Positions 40,544-49,429 of a stretch of 64,000 nt of DNA are shown here, one piece after another. The DNA comes from Symbiodinium natans. Its lineage: Eukaryota; Sar; Dinophyceae; Suessiales; Symbiodiniaceae. The position numbers and the translations under genes were made by a program. The DNA lies in the NCBI GenBank assembly GCA_905221605.1, contig CAJNDS010000646.1:773730-837729 (forward strand). The letters run 5' to 3'. Each line of letters starts with the position of its first letter. The first letter of the stretch is position 1. Below the pieces are notes generated by a model. It worked only from the letters and a program-made list of their open reading frames with translations, searched no databases and was not told where the DNA came from.

Positions 40544-40550
40544 GGGGTTT
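40461..40550. repeat. Long G homopolymer, about 85 bases
   Basis: Nearly pure G, with T at a few early positions. It lies exactly at the 5' edge of the retrotransposon remnant. Assembly length is unreliable here. Confidence 0.9.
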
Positions 40551-40555
40551 TTCCC

Positions 40556-41220
40556 CAAAGGGCCCCTATGTCGCAGCCATCTTCAACACGGAGCTCGGGG
40601 TCCGCTTAGGCATCCCTGAAGCCTCAGAAGATGTTTGGTGCCCACGTTGGCATCCTTGATCGCCATGGCCTCCATGCCTCCATGTGTGTAGCTGGGGGGG
40701 AACGTAGCCAGCGACACAACGCAGTCCGCGACTTGGTCTGCGCCTGGGCCGAGCGTGCTGGCCTCCGGCCGGAAAAGGAGCGAGCGGGCTTATTGCTACC
40801 CCAGAGTCCTGAAGACACACACTCCGCTCGGCGGCGGCCCGCCGATGTGTACCTCCCGGCCTTGGCCGGCTCTCCTGCCGCACTTGACTTCGCCATCACG
40901 GCGCCGCAGCGACAGGAAGCTCTGGCCATCGCCAGCAGGGAAACAGGAGCAGCCGCGGCAGACTATGCCAGCGGCACCTGCACACAGCCATAAGCTGCGA
41001 GGCTCAGGGGGTTGTCTTTGTGCCGATGGTGGCCGAGTCCACCGGCACCTGGGATAAGGGTGCGGCCACGGTGCTCAAGCATCTGGCTACAGCAGTAGCT
41101 GCCCGTAGTGGGGACGCCCCCGACACGGCGCAAGCGGCCTTGCTTCAAGAGCTCAGCGTCACTGTCCGCTCCTGGCGGGGGCGGGCGGCTTTGCGTCGTC
41201 GGCAAGAACTAGTGGCCTGA
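40556..41220 (+). pseudogene. Non-LTR retrotransposon ORF, decayed C-terminal end
   Basis: Read across three + frames, the translation follows the order of the C-terminal region of LINE-type reverse transcriptase polyproteins of algae and fungi: a G-V-R-L-G-I-P segment (about 40586), W-C-P (about 40640), then DRHGLHASMCVAGGERSQRH, NAVRDLVCAWAERAGL, RRPADVYLPALAGSPAALDF and IT-P-R-Q, then in another frame CEAQGVVFVPMVAESTGTW and LLQELSVTVRSWRGRAALRR before TGA at 41218. The frameshifts are at about 40645 and 40975, and a few residues are missing at the second. The reverse transcriptase itself is absent: 5' truncated. The protein would have supported target-primed reverse transcription; this copy is dead. 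Confidence 0.75.
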
Positions 41221-41500
41221 GGGGCTACGGCGGCTTCAGTCCATTGTTGCTGCAGTGGGGAGGACCCCCTGTAGTGGAGTGGGGGAAGTTGGTCGGCATG
41301 GCTGGGCCTTCGTCCCGCGCCTCCAGACGGGATGGCTTGAGATGGGCTGCTGCGGGGCGGACCCCCAGTAGAGGAGTGGGGGAGGTTGGTCGGCCTGGCT
41401 GGGCATGGCTGGGCCTTCCTCCCGCGCCTCCAAAATTTGCGCGCGCTACTAGCGTGCTAGCTCGCAAATGGCCAACGGTGCTTGATGAGCGCTCCGTGTA
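41221..41500 (+). mobile_element. Probable 3' untranslated region of the retrotransposon, with tandem duplication
   Basis: Follows the TGA. A unit of about 97 bases beginning GGACCCCC-GTAG-GGAGTGG is repeated at 41261 and 41358, both with GGGCCTTC-TCCCGCGCCTCC. No poly(A) is visible; the 3' end is not defined. Confidence 0.6.
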
Positions 41501-41655
41501 TGTAGACATGTTCACATGTTCCCGACTTGCTGCCCTCAGTGGGCGCAGCGGAATTGTCCAGCCCTCCCAGGCCTTTTCGCAATTTTGTCGCCACCCTCAG
41601 AAGTAGGATCTGCCCCTATGTCCTGTGCGAAACCGCCTATGGTCCGTGAGTTTAT

Positions 41656-41796
41656 CCAACTTCTTAAACCCTAAAGCCTAAGTTCCTAAACCCTAAACCC
41701 CAACTTCTTAAAACCTTACATCCTAAGTTCCTAAACCCTAAACCCCAACTTCTTTCGCTCTAAATCCTAAGTTCCTAAACCCTAAACCCCAAATTC
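41656..41796. repeat. Minisatellite with CCCCAACTTCTTAAAA, right of retrotransposon
   Basis: About three units of the same 40-45 base sequence as 40300-40378, beginning CTTCTTAAACCCTAAAGCCT and later CTAAACCCCAACTTCTT. Confidence 0.8.
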
Positions 41797-42031
41797 ACAA
41801 GTCCTAAACCCTAAATAGGAGGGTTCGAGTCGGTGATATAGGGGAGAGTGTTTGTTATGGTTTTTGGTGAGTGTATATATGGTTCCTGCTACAAATTGGT
41901 GAATTAGGGGATTCTAGAAATACAAACCGTGGGTCAATATGGGAAATTTTCAGTTTTTCGACCTTTAATCCCCAAATATCCCCGCATACATTCTGTGTAT
42001 AATTCAGGGGTTTCGGGGTTAGGGGTTTTGG

Positions 42032-42150
42032 GGTTTGCGGGTTTGCGGGTTTGCGGGTTTGGGGGTTTGGGGGTTTGGGGGTTTGGGGGTTTGGGGGTTT
42101 TGGGGTTTTGGGGTTTTGGGGTTTTGGGGTTTTGGGGTTTTGGGGTTTGG
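42032..42150 (+). repeat. Variant telomere-type array: GGGTTTGC, GGGGGTTT, then GGGGTTTT
   Basis: Three consecutive eight-base arrays, the last with about seven perfect GGGGTTTT units, the telomere unit of hypotrich ciliates. The units drift from one to the next, as expected for local amplification. Confidence 0.9.
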
Positions 42151-42235
42151 TTTTTGGGGTTTAGGGTGTTCGGATTTAGGTTTACGGCTTCGGGTTTATT
42201 GGGTTTCAAGGTCTTATAGGGTTTTTGGGGTTTAG

Positions 42236-42360
42236 GGACATGGCAAGGATCCCCCACGGACGTTTCGGGTGATGCCCGCCAACAGCACCATGCCTTACCC
42301 GTGGCCGCAGCAAATGACCTGGCAACGTGGTTCGAAGCCTTTGGTGCTCTCTACACCCGA
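42236..42360 (+). CDS. Candidate exon, long
   Basis: After TTTAG the + frame is open 125 bases: GTWQGSPTDVSGDARQQHHA then LPVAAANDLATWFEAFGALY and TR. Composition is convincing. The next island at 42400-42475 may continue. Confidence 0.45.
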
Positions 42361-42533
42361 AACCCTAAACCCTAACCCCAAACCCGGGTTTGGGGTTAAA
42401 TTGCCACTCAGCCGTTCGTATACTGGGCCTCTAGTCAGAGGCACAGGTCTTCAAACGGCCACCCGCCGGAAGGTTTAAGGTTTCAGGGTTTCAGCGTTTT
42501 ATTGTTTAGGCTTGTGGTTGGGTGCCTTCATTT

Positions 42534-42604
42534 GTGGTGTTTGAGGCTGCCCCGAGGAACTTCTGGACCGCGAAATCAGGATGTTACCGGGTCTGGTGCA
42601 GAAG
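42534..42604 (+). CDS. Candidate exon with donor
   Basis: Frame VVFEAAPRNFWTAKSGCYRV then WCR, donor GCAGAAG|GTAGTC at 42604/42605. Contains an internal CAG|GATG acceptor. Confidence 0.45.
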
Positions 42605-42728
42605 GTAGTCCCCTAAACCCTCAACCCTACTAAACCCTAAAAACCCGAACCCTCAACCCTGAACCCTCCCTGCAATGTGGCCTGAGTGTCAGCTAGGCGG
42701 GTGGCCAAAAAAAAACCCTCAGACCTAG

Positions 42729-42810
42729 AGTGCTAAGGCACACGGCCTCAGAAGGGGAACTCTGCATCAACATGACGGTGCCGCCCTCCGCTCCCTGGTC
42801 AGGCAGTGCG
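42729..42810 (+). CDS. Candidate exon
   Basis: Acceptor AGACCTAG; frame RVLRHTASEGELCINMTVPP then SAPWSGSA, possible donor GTGCG|GTTTGG. Potential N-glycosylation site NMT. Confidence 0.4.
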
Positions 42811-43144
42811 GTTTGGGTTCTAGAGTTCTGGGGTTCCAGGGCTCTAGTAGGCTTTGGGGTGTATATAGGGGTCTAGGGTTTAGGGCTTCGGTTCTAGGGT
42901 TTCGGGTTCCAGGTTTTAGGGTTTAGTGTGTAGAGGTCTAGGGTGTATAATGTAGTGTCCAGGGTTCAGGGCCTAGGGTTTAGGGCCGGAGACTCTTCAA
43001 CCCTAGACCTTAACCGAACCAACGCCCGAACCCCCAACCCCAGAACTACAGTACTAGTTTGTAGGTTACCTAAGGATGTGTAGTAATCACCTACCAGAAA
43101 ATGTAGGTTTGTTGTGTTCTTAAGGTATACCCTCAACCCTAAAA

Positions 43145-43233
43145 CCCTATACGGGGCAACCCAAAGAGGGACAGGAACCTGAAGATATCACTCATTAAGG
43201 TTGCGGGATTTTACTTAAGGTTTCGCAGACCTT
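43145..43233 (+). repeat. Dispersed repeat, family E, copy 1
   Basis: CCCTATACGGGGCAACCCAA through GGAACCTGAAGATATCAC and GGTTTCGCAGACCTT. About 89 bases, over 90 percent like 50425-50514 by eye. Confidence 0.85.
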
Positions 43234-43259
43234 CCCCCCGGACCAACCACAACCAAAAC

Positions 43260-43600
43260 CAGAGCACCGGTCTCAGGTAGGGGTTATGGTCTGAGGGTCT
43301 TTGGTCCCAGGGTTTGCGAGTTTGAGGGTTCAGTGTTTGTTTGAGGGTTTGAGGGTTTTGGGGTTCAAGGCTAGAGGGTGTCCTGAAGGATTTCGGTGTC
43401 TTAGAGCTTCCGGTTTCGGGTCAAACGGGGCCACCCTAAACCCTCAACACCTAAACCCCTAAACGCTTTCATTTAGGGCTGACGGTGTAGGGCTGATTTC
43501 GGGCTTAGGGCTGAGGATGAATTGGGTTTAGGGTCTATAATAAGGACTTAGGGCTGCAACTGGGTTTAGGGTTTAGGGTCCAGGGTTGGCGGTTTTATGG
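43260..43600. repeat. G-rich telomere-like block
   Basis: TTTGAGGG and TTTAGGG variants with no clear island. No gene seen. Confidence 0.75.
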
Positions 43601-43760
43601 CGCAGGTGCTGTGAAGGTTAGGATGCAGAAAAGGCTCCAAAGCCTCGTTAGGTGCGAAGAGCGGCTTTGGCCCGATTGTGGAGGGCCATCTGACACCTTT
43701 CTCCCACCCCTCGCCGTCGAAGGCGGCAAAGCCACCCTTACCTATTCCTTTTAGGGTTTA
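43600..43760 (-). repeat. Dispersed repeat, family D, copy 3 (reversed)
   Basis: ATGGCGCAGGTGCTGTGAAG at one end, CTCCCACCCCTCGCCGTCGA and GGCGGCAAAGCCACCCTTAC at the other, matching 54927-55076 and the complement of 39738-39938. Confidence 0.75.
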
Positions 43761-44300
43761 GATGTTTCAGGGGTTGCAGGAGGGTCTTAGGGGGGACCGA
43801 GGATTGAGGCCTGAGCTGGGGGGGTCCGGGTCCTCCTGGGCTGGGGGTTTAGGCTTGAGCAGCTGAGGATCCTCCCGCTGGTGTGGAGATACTAGAGCTG
43901 GTGGCCTAGCTGCCTTTTGGGACAGTTTCGGCTTCGAGGTCGATGTTTCGGACTGTAAATCCCAAACCTTAAGACCCTAAAACCTAAAACCCTAAACAAA
44001 AACTCTCCGAAACCCTAATCCACAACCCTAAGTCCTGTCCTAAAAAGCCTAAGCCCTAAAAACCCTAGACCCCCACACGTCCCCAGGACAGATAGATCAT
44101 TTAGGTAGATCCCAAGTAGCAACCCTGCAACCTAAACCCGAAACCCGAAAGCATTCAACCCTAATTTCGGAAATCCCCAAGAGCTGGTTGATCTCCCAAA
44201 GGCCGCCGTAGACCTGAGTTTAGGGTTTCGGGTTTAGGGTCTTTCGGGGCTTAGGGTTTTAGGGTTTGGGGTTATTGGGTTTATTGGGTTTTGAGTTTAG

Positions 44301-44390
44301 GGTCACGTTTGTGCTCGTGCTGTTGGCTGCAGTGGTAGCGCGAATGTTGGTCAGGGCTGGCCCAGGGCGGATCTTATTTCCTTTATGTCA
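44301..44390 (+). CDS. Candidate exon, membrane segment
   Basis: Frame TFVLVLLAAVVARMLVRAGP then GRILFPLCQ, a clear hydrophobic helix followed by Arg. An internal CAGTG|GTAGCG could be a donor. Confidence 0.4.
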
Positions 44391-44559
44391 GGGGTTTGGG
44401 GTTTCCAGTTAACCCTAAACCGCCTAAACCCCTTTGGGTTTCGTTTGGGGGATGGGGGGGGGGGGGGGGGCGTGTTTGAGTTGCAGTTGGTTTTCGGGAG
44501 TCATGGGCCCAAACCCCTGAACCGTGAACCCTAAGCCCTAGGGAAGTCTGGTAGGGTTT

Positions 44560-44648
44560 AGGGTTTAGGGTTTAGGGTTTGGGGTTTGGGGTTTGGGGTT
44601 TGGGGTTTGGGGTTTGGGGTTTGGGGTTTGGGGTTTGGGGTTTGGGGT
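44560..44648 (+). repeat. TTTAGGG passing into perfect TTTGGGG array
   Basis: Three TTTAGGG units followed by ten TTTGGGG units without error. Confidence 0.95.
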
Positions 44649-44659
44649 TAATGCTGTTC

Positions 44660-45105
44660 ATGTCTTTGCTTCTTCCGGGGTTTGGGGTTTTGGTGTTTTG
44701 GGGTTTTGGGTTTAGGGGTTTAGGGTTTCGGGTTTAGGACGTGAGGTGCTACAATTCCTGCCAGCTCTCGCATAAACCCTACACCCTCAACGTTCAACTC
44801 TCAAACCCTTAACCCGAAACCAGAACGCCGTAAACAGGGAGCGCCCAAAGGCTTGAAGCCCCTAAACCCCGAAACCTCCAACCCTATGGAGGATGAAAGG
44901 GGCCCTAAACCCATACCCGAGACATCCGCTGACCCTAATCCCGAATCCATTCCCCCAAAGTCCTCCAAGAAGCCCTCAGCTCCAAACCCATGAAGCCCTG
45001 AACGCCCTATCCCCAAATGCCTAAACCCTAAACCCCGAAACCCTAAATTTCAACCCTAAAGTCCGAAAACCCTAAACCCTAAACCCCTACAGCCAAACCC
45101 CTCCC
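44660..45105. repeat. Telomere-like block
   Basis: G-rich to 44740, then C-rich. Frames here are Pro/Lys or Phe/Gly translations of repeat. No gene seen. Confidence 0.7.
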
Positions 45106-45107
45106 AA

Positions 45108-45192
45108 AGCGTTGAAAGCTGACCAGGCTGCGTCGTACTCCGAGCGCACACAGGACTGGTTCCTGCCCGGCAGCATCTGGGATGCCCCAGCG
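45108..45192 (+). CDS. Candidate exon
   Basis: Frame ALKADQAASYSERTQDWFLP then GSIWDAPA, with CCAGCG|GTTAGG as possible donor. Confidence 0.45.
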
Positions 45193-45341
45193 GTTAGGGT
45201 TTAGGGTTTAGGGTATATGGTTTAGGGGCTGACCCCCGGAGGTACGTTTCTCATATTATTTGAGGGTCCTGAATCCCGTACCAACCCCAGAAAGCAAAAC
45301 AAGGATCCACACTAAGCCCTTAACCCTAAACCCCAAACAAG

Positions 45342-45427
45342 TTCCTTTTTCTCGTCTACCGAGGCATCCAGGAACCACTCCGGCGGCTTGGACACATTGG
45401 GGTCGGGGGAGTGTTCAAACTTGAGGG
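45342..45427 (+). CDS. Candidate exon
   Basis: Frame FLFLVYRGIQEPLRRLGHIG then VGGVFKLEG. A - frame (PDPNVSKPPEWFLDASVDE) is also protein-like, so the strand is not certain. Confidence 0.35.
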
Positions 45428-45725
45428 TTTAGGGTCAGTTTAGGGTCAATTTAGGGTTTAGGGTCTAGGGGTTAGGGTCAATTTAGGGTTTAGGGTTTGG
45501 AGTTTAAGGTCAATTTAGGGTCAATTTAGGGTTTAAGGTTTAGTGTTGAAGGTCAATTTAGGGTTTAGGGTCTTTCGGGTTTTTGAGGGTCAAGCTCAGG
45601 GTTCAGGGTTTAGGGCCTCGGGTTTAGTGTAAATTTAGGGCTTGGGGTTTAAGGTCAATTCAGGGTTTAGGGTTTGGGGTTTAGGGTCACTTTAGGGTTT
45701 TGATTTTGGGTGCAGGGTCCACTGA
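45425..45725 (+). repeat. Higher-order array of GGTCAATTTAGGG
   Basis: The word GTCAATTTAGGG, or close variants, recurs about nine times with TTTAGGG between, making a longer repeat unit of 14-30 bases. Confidence 0.85.
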
Positions 45726-45876
45726 AGGGTTGTGGTTTAGGTTTCCAGGTTTTTGTCTCAGCTTTGGTTTAGGGTTTAGGTTTTAGGGTTTAGGGAACCC
45801 TAAACATTCATCAAGTGCTTCCAAAGCCATGGGTTTCAGGTTTTGGTTTAGGGTTTGGGGTTTAGGGTGCGGCCTA

Positions 45877-46137
45877 AACTCTTGCATGCTACCTCGCTCG
45901 CACGTGTCCGCCTCATGTCCGTACATTTGTCATCTGCACACGTGCGACTGCACAGCTCGAGCAGCAAGCCACTGGTTTTCATTTGAGGATCCAAGTAATT
46001 ACCTTTACGGCGAATCTGGAACCCCACATGAGAAGTCCATCGTGCGTCGTGCTGTCTGGGGCTGGGTGCTGCCTGAATTGCTACAGCTGCTACACACTGT
46101 CTCAATTGCGCACGTCTGCCTCCTACGCGCATCAGTG
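45877..46137 (+). CDS. Long candidate exon, 87 codons
   Basis: Open + frame from the end of a telomere-like block to TAG at 46138. Cys/His-rich start (NSCMLPRSHVSASCPYICHL, HTCDCTARAASHW) then FSFEDPSNYLYGESGTPHEK and RRAVWGWVLPELLQLLHTV. A - frame of 94 codons overlaps. No family recognised, but the length without telomere units is unusual. Confidence 0.4.
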
Positions 46138-46139
46138 TA

Positions 46140-46760
46140 GGCCGCGCACGTGAGGCAGCTCGCAGGTACTTATGTCGCGTATGGTTACACAGACTTTAGA
46201 GCCTCAACCCATATCCCAAAAGCCTCAACCCCCCTAACTAAACCCGAGACCCTAAAGCCAAAACCCTAAAGCCCTAACTAAACCCAAAAGCCGAAACCCT
46301 GAAGCCCTAAACCCTGAAACCCTAAAACCTAAAACCCTACAACCCTGGGGTGGAAAAAACCCTATAAACCCTAAACCCTGAACCCTGAACCGACCCACCA
46401 CCCCCACACCAGCTGAAGGAACCCCGTCGAGCCCATGTACCCCTGGTGCTTGGAATCTGGAGATTGCTCCCAGTTTGGCGCCTTGAGCATGTCTCTAAAC
46501 CCTAAAGCCTAAGCCCGAAACCCTAATTAACCTTACACCCCAAGCCTTAAACCCCTAAACCTTACATCCTAAGCCCCAAACCCCAAATAGACCTTAAACC
46601 CTAAGCCCTAAACCCTGAACCCCCAAATAAACCTTAAACCCTAAGTCCTAAAGCCTAAACCCCTAAATAAACCTTCAACCCTAAGCCCTAAACCTTCTTC
46701 AACTCTCAACCCGAAGCCATGAACCGTAAACCCTAAACCTAAACCCTGGACAGCGTACGG
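46140..46760. repeat. C-rich telomere-like block with one island
   Basis: CCCTAAA-type repeat. 46500-46700 contains a 40-45 base higher-order unit 'ccctaaataaaccttaaacc' four times. The only island is the exon candidate at 46413-46490. Confidence 0.8.
46413..46490 (+). CDS. Candidate exon with both splice signals
   Basis: Acceptor CACACCAG ends at 46412; donor GAGCAT|GTCTCT at 46490/46491. Frame LKEPRRAHVPLVLGIWRLLP then VWRLEH. Exactly 26 codons. Confidence 0.5.
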
Positions 46761-46904
46761 GAGGTTTCGGGTTCTGGACATTGGATTCAGGGCTCTTCAT
46801 GTAAGGCCCAGGTTGGGTCCCTGTTTACAGTACTAAGGCGTTTAGGGTTTAGGGTTTCGTTACTTGCCTGCGGACTGTCCGAACTCAGCGTAGAGTGCGC
46901 CCGT

Positions 46905-47014
46905 TAATCCCTTCCCCTTTTATTAAAGACCCCCCTGACAATAAAAAAATACTTTCCGGAAAATCCTGCCGAAACCGACCCCGCCTTTTAAACCCTATTC
47001 CGAATTAGGGGGGG
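46905..47014. mobile_element. Inverted-repeat element, family J, copy 1
   Basis: TAATCCCTTCCCCTTTTATT, then AAAATCCTGCCGAAACCGAC and TATTCCGAATTAGGG. The interior is the complement of part of 48506-48723. The right arm is partial. Confidence 0.65.
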
Positions 47015-47148
47015 TGGTTCAGGCCTCCAATCAACCTCTCAACACGAACAAAAAACCCTCCGAGGTTTAATTAGGGTTGGGGGTCTAGGGTTAAGGGTTG
47101 AGGGCTTAGGGTTAAGGGTTTAGGGTTTAGAATCCAGCCTTTTCGCAG

Positions 47149-47267
47149 CACGATGCTGTCGGTGAGCTGCCTGTCTGGCTGCCTGTGAGCCTGGCTCTCC
47201 TCAGCCTCCCTCACTATTCATACGATAACTATGCCAGCTCTTCCCTGCCTGGCTGTCTGTTGCTTCC
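47149..47267 (+). CDS. Candidate exon
   Basis: Acceptor TTTTCGCAG; frame HDAVGELPVWLPVSLALLSL then PHYSYDNYASSSLPGCLLLP to TAA. A strong internal donor-like GTGAGC at 47161 argues for a shorter exon. Confidence 0.35.
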
Positions 47268-47294
47268 CTAAACCCTAAAGTATTACTTGAGTAA

Positions 47295-47428
47295 CCCTGA
47301 AGTCTAATATTGCGACATTTCGATAGGAACACCCCCCTAATAATAAAAACACATTTCGAGTTTTTAGGGGGGGGGGGGGGGGGGGGGGGGCGGACCGTCC
47401 GTTTAATATTAGGGGGAAGGGATTAGTA
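47295..47428. mobile_element. Inverted-repeat element, family J, copy 2
   Basis: Right end ATATTAGGGGGAAGGGATTA; interior has CCCCCCTAATAATAAAAACA and a G run of about 23. The left end is degraded. Confidence 0.55.
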
Positions 47429-47481
47429 CCCCTGTCTGCACGTGTCGTTGGCACTCTTTTTTTGGCTAACCCTAACCCCAG

Positions 47482-47573
47482 GCCTCTTCAGGGTGCTCTT
47501 AAGGGGGGTCTTCGCGGGTTTCTGGCGCCCCCAGCAGGCCTTGAACTTCTCCGGTTTCGGGCCACAGCTGCTG
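47482..47573 (+). CDS. Candidate exon
   Basis: Acceptor CTAACCCCAG, frame LFRVLLRGVFAGFWRPQQAL then NFSGFGPQLL to TGA. Confidence 0.35.
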
Positions 47574-47824
47574 TGAATTAGAGTTTGCGGCTTAGGGTTT
47601 CGGGACCACGTCATTGAGGAATATTCCTTAGATCATGATAAAGATCCTACCCAGTGGATGAGGTATAAGGTATGCCGGGCCGTTTGGGTCCTTTGGGTTC
47701 GCGTTGAGGGCAGGTCTAGAGCTGAATTCGATAGGTTCTGGCGTTTACTTGGGGTTTTAGGGTTTAGGATTTAGGGTTTAGAGTTTAGGGGCCCTAGGCC
47801 CCTAAACCTCCGCAACCCCCTCGA

Positions 47825-47950
47825 GGAAATGACACAACCCGCTTTGTGCTCATTATCAGCGAGCCACCCACGGGTCGTCCAACATTTCAATTCCAGGACT
47901 CCTCCTCTGCGGGGGCCTTCCTCTCCAGCCTAAGGATTTTGAAAACAGGC
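47825..47950 (+). CDS. Candidate exon, 42 codons
   Basis: Frame GNDTTRFVLIISEPPTGRPT then FQFQDSSSAGAFLSSLRILK and TG to TAG. Strongly protein-like. ATTCCAG|GACTCC inside could be an acceptor. A second + frame is open over the first half. Confidence 0.45.
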
Positions 47951-48505
47951 TAGGGTTTAGATTTGGGGTGTAGGGTTTGATCCTAACCATGTCTTGGCAA
48001 AGAATGCAGGTGGCAGGCGCGCACACGAGTTGGTGCGTTTCGGCATGCCTTTACCCTAGTAACGTAAAACCCTAGCCCCCTAAACCCTAAACCCTAGAGA
48101 CCGTATCGGACCCTAGGCCTGAAACCCTAATGCCCGAAACCCCAACACCTACAACCCTTTAACAAAACCCTTGCACAGGCATTGAACAACCCACGCAACC
48201 TTGAAAACTCTAAACCCTAAACACCCTAAGCCCCTAAAGCCCTAAACCTCTACATCCCCGAGTCTGACTGAAGCCCTAATCCCTAAAATCCCTACGTATC
48301 CCTGCGAGCCTGAAACCCACAAAACGCCAGGGAGAACGTAGTTTGCCGGAAACCTAATATTCGGGGGACCTAAACCCTAAACCCTAAGTCCTAAACCCTT
48401 GACATGCCCAGAGGATCCTTAAGTACTTGTACTAGTAGAAAGTACTGTTTTCACAATCGGAATTACTCTTATAGTTTGGGTAAGTATCCCCAGGAGCCTT
48501 AGTGG

Positions 48506-48723
48506 CAATCCCTTCCCTCTTTCATTAAACTTTCCACGCCCCCCCCCAACCCCCCCTTCCCTATAGAAACTCGAATTGTGTTCTTATAATTATGGGTTAT
48601 GTGCCCCCCTCCGCCTAGTTCGGAATAGGGTGTTAAAAAGGCGGGGATGATTTCGGCAGGATTTTCCGGAATGTGCTTTTGAAATTGGGGGGGGGGTATG
48701 TTATAAATGGAGGAAGGGATTAG
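48506..48723. mobile_element. Inverted-repeat element, family J, copy 3 (complete)
   Basis: Left end CAATCCCTTCCCTCTTTCAT, right end TATAAATGGAGGAAGGGATT. 218 bases. The interior includes a C run, TTCGGAATAGGGTGTTAAAA and GATTTCGGCAGGATTTTCCG. No coding capacity. Confidence 0.75.
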
Positions 48724-48856
48724 GGGCAGGGATCCAGATTTCCAGATCCCCTAAACCCTAAACCCTAAACTGCCTTAAACCCTAAACCCTAAACCCGAAA
48801 CAACAATAAAACAGCAAAAACACACAACTTTCCAGACCTCCGGATCCTAAACCCTG

Positions 48857-49021
48857 CCTGGGACTCCAATTACCTACAGTTTTATGGGTTATGCCTACCA
48901 ATCAAGGTGTAATAACTACTACTTGGATGTTCAGGGTACTTATAACCCCAAATATAACTCCCCTAATTCCCCTAAGTAGGTTATAAGTAGACTTATATTT
49001 GGGGTTAAAGAGAGTTACAGG
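48857..49021. mobile_element. Inverted-repeat element, family C, interrupted by family A
   Basis: Left part 48857-48919 starts CCTGGGACTCCAATTACCTA; right part 49008-49021 is AAGAGAGTTACAGG. Uninterrupted copies at 53407-53498 and 56454-56543 (reversed) show that the two parts belong together. About ten bases around the break are lost. Confidence 0.75.
48920..49007. mobile_element. Inverted-repeat element, family A, copy 4 (nested, truncated)
   Basis: Begins TACTTGGATGTTCAGGGTAC, contains ATAACCCCAAATATAA and TAGACTTATATTTGGGGTTA, but lacks the terminal GTACCCTGAACCTCCAAGT. Lies inside the family C element. Confidence 0.75.
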
Positions 49022-49064
49022 AAAGCCCAAAAACCCAAATCTAAGGTTGGAACCCTGGATGGGC

Positions 49065-49220
49065 TGATCCGAAGTATGGGCCCTTATGCAATTTTTTTTG
49101 TTTTATTTATTTTTCGTTTTTTGTTTTACATATTTTGCTTTGTTTTATCTTATTTGTTTGTTTTTTTAATTTTGTATATATTCGGATCGCATAACGGGGG
49201 TCCCGAAGAAAGGGCCCATA
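49065..49220. repeat. T-rich tract between inverted words
   Basis: AAGTATGGGCCCTT at 49073 is matched by AAGGGCCCATACTT at about 49210. Between them lies a T/A-rich tract (TTTTATTT, TTTGTTTTA). Possibly a degraded foldback element. Confidence 0.5.
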
Positions 49221-49233
49221 CTTGGAACCCTAG

Positions 49234-49331
49234 ACTGGCCCGAGACAAAAGCGAAATGGCAGGAGATGACGGTCACAGAGGGACAAGTTGACGTGGGCGT
49301 GGTGCTATTCCGTGCACCGCCTGTCTCGGAT
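49234..49331 (+). CDS. Candidate exon
   Basis: After ACCCTAG the frame reads WPETKAKWQEMTVTEGQVDV then GVVLFRAPPVSD, open for 98 bases. Well-balanced composition. Confidence 0.45.
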
Positions 49332-49354
49332 GCCCCCCCCCCCCCCCCCCTATA

Positions 49355-49429
49355 AGGATCTAGAAACTAGAGCCCCTTAGGAACCCCGGTATAGGGGTAC
49401 CGTATTGGGGGCTCTACTTTCTAGATCCT
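49355..49429. repeat. Hairpin: AGGATCTAGAAA...
   Basis: Left arm AGGATCTAGAAACTAGAGCC, right arm its near-complement GGGCTCTACTTTCTAGATCC. About 22 paired bases per arm and a 28-base loop containing GGTATAGGGGTACC. Immediately follows a C run. Confidence 0.75.

Noticed and set aside
41934-42257. Frames of Asn-Pro-Lys-Pro or Phe/Gly-Val-Trp-Gly repeats here and at many places
   Set aside because: They are direct translations of CCCTAAA/CCCCAAAA arrays, not proteins.
45425-45725. Regularly spaced short repeats resembling a CRISPR array
   Set aside because: Repeat and spacer are both telomere-like and irregular, and no cas genes are present.
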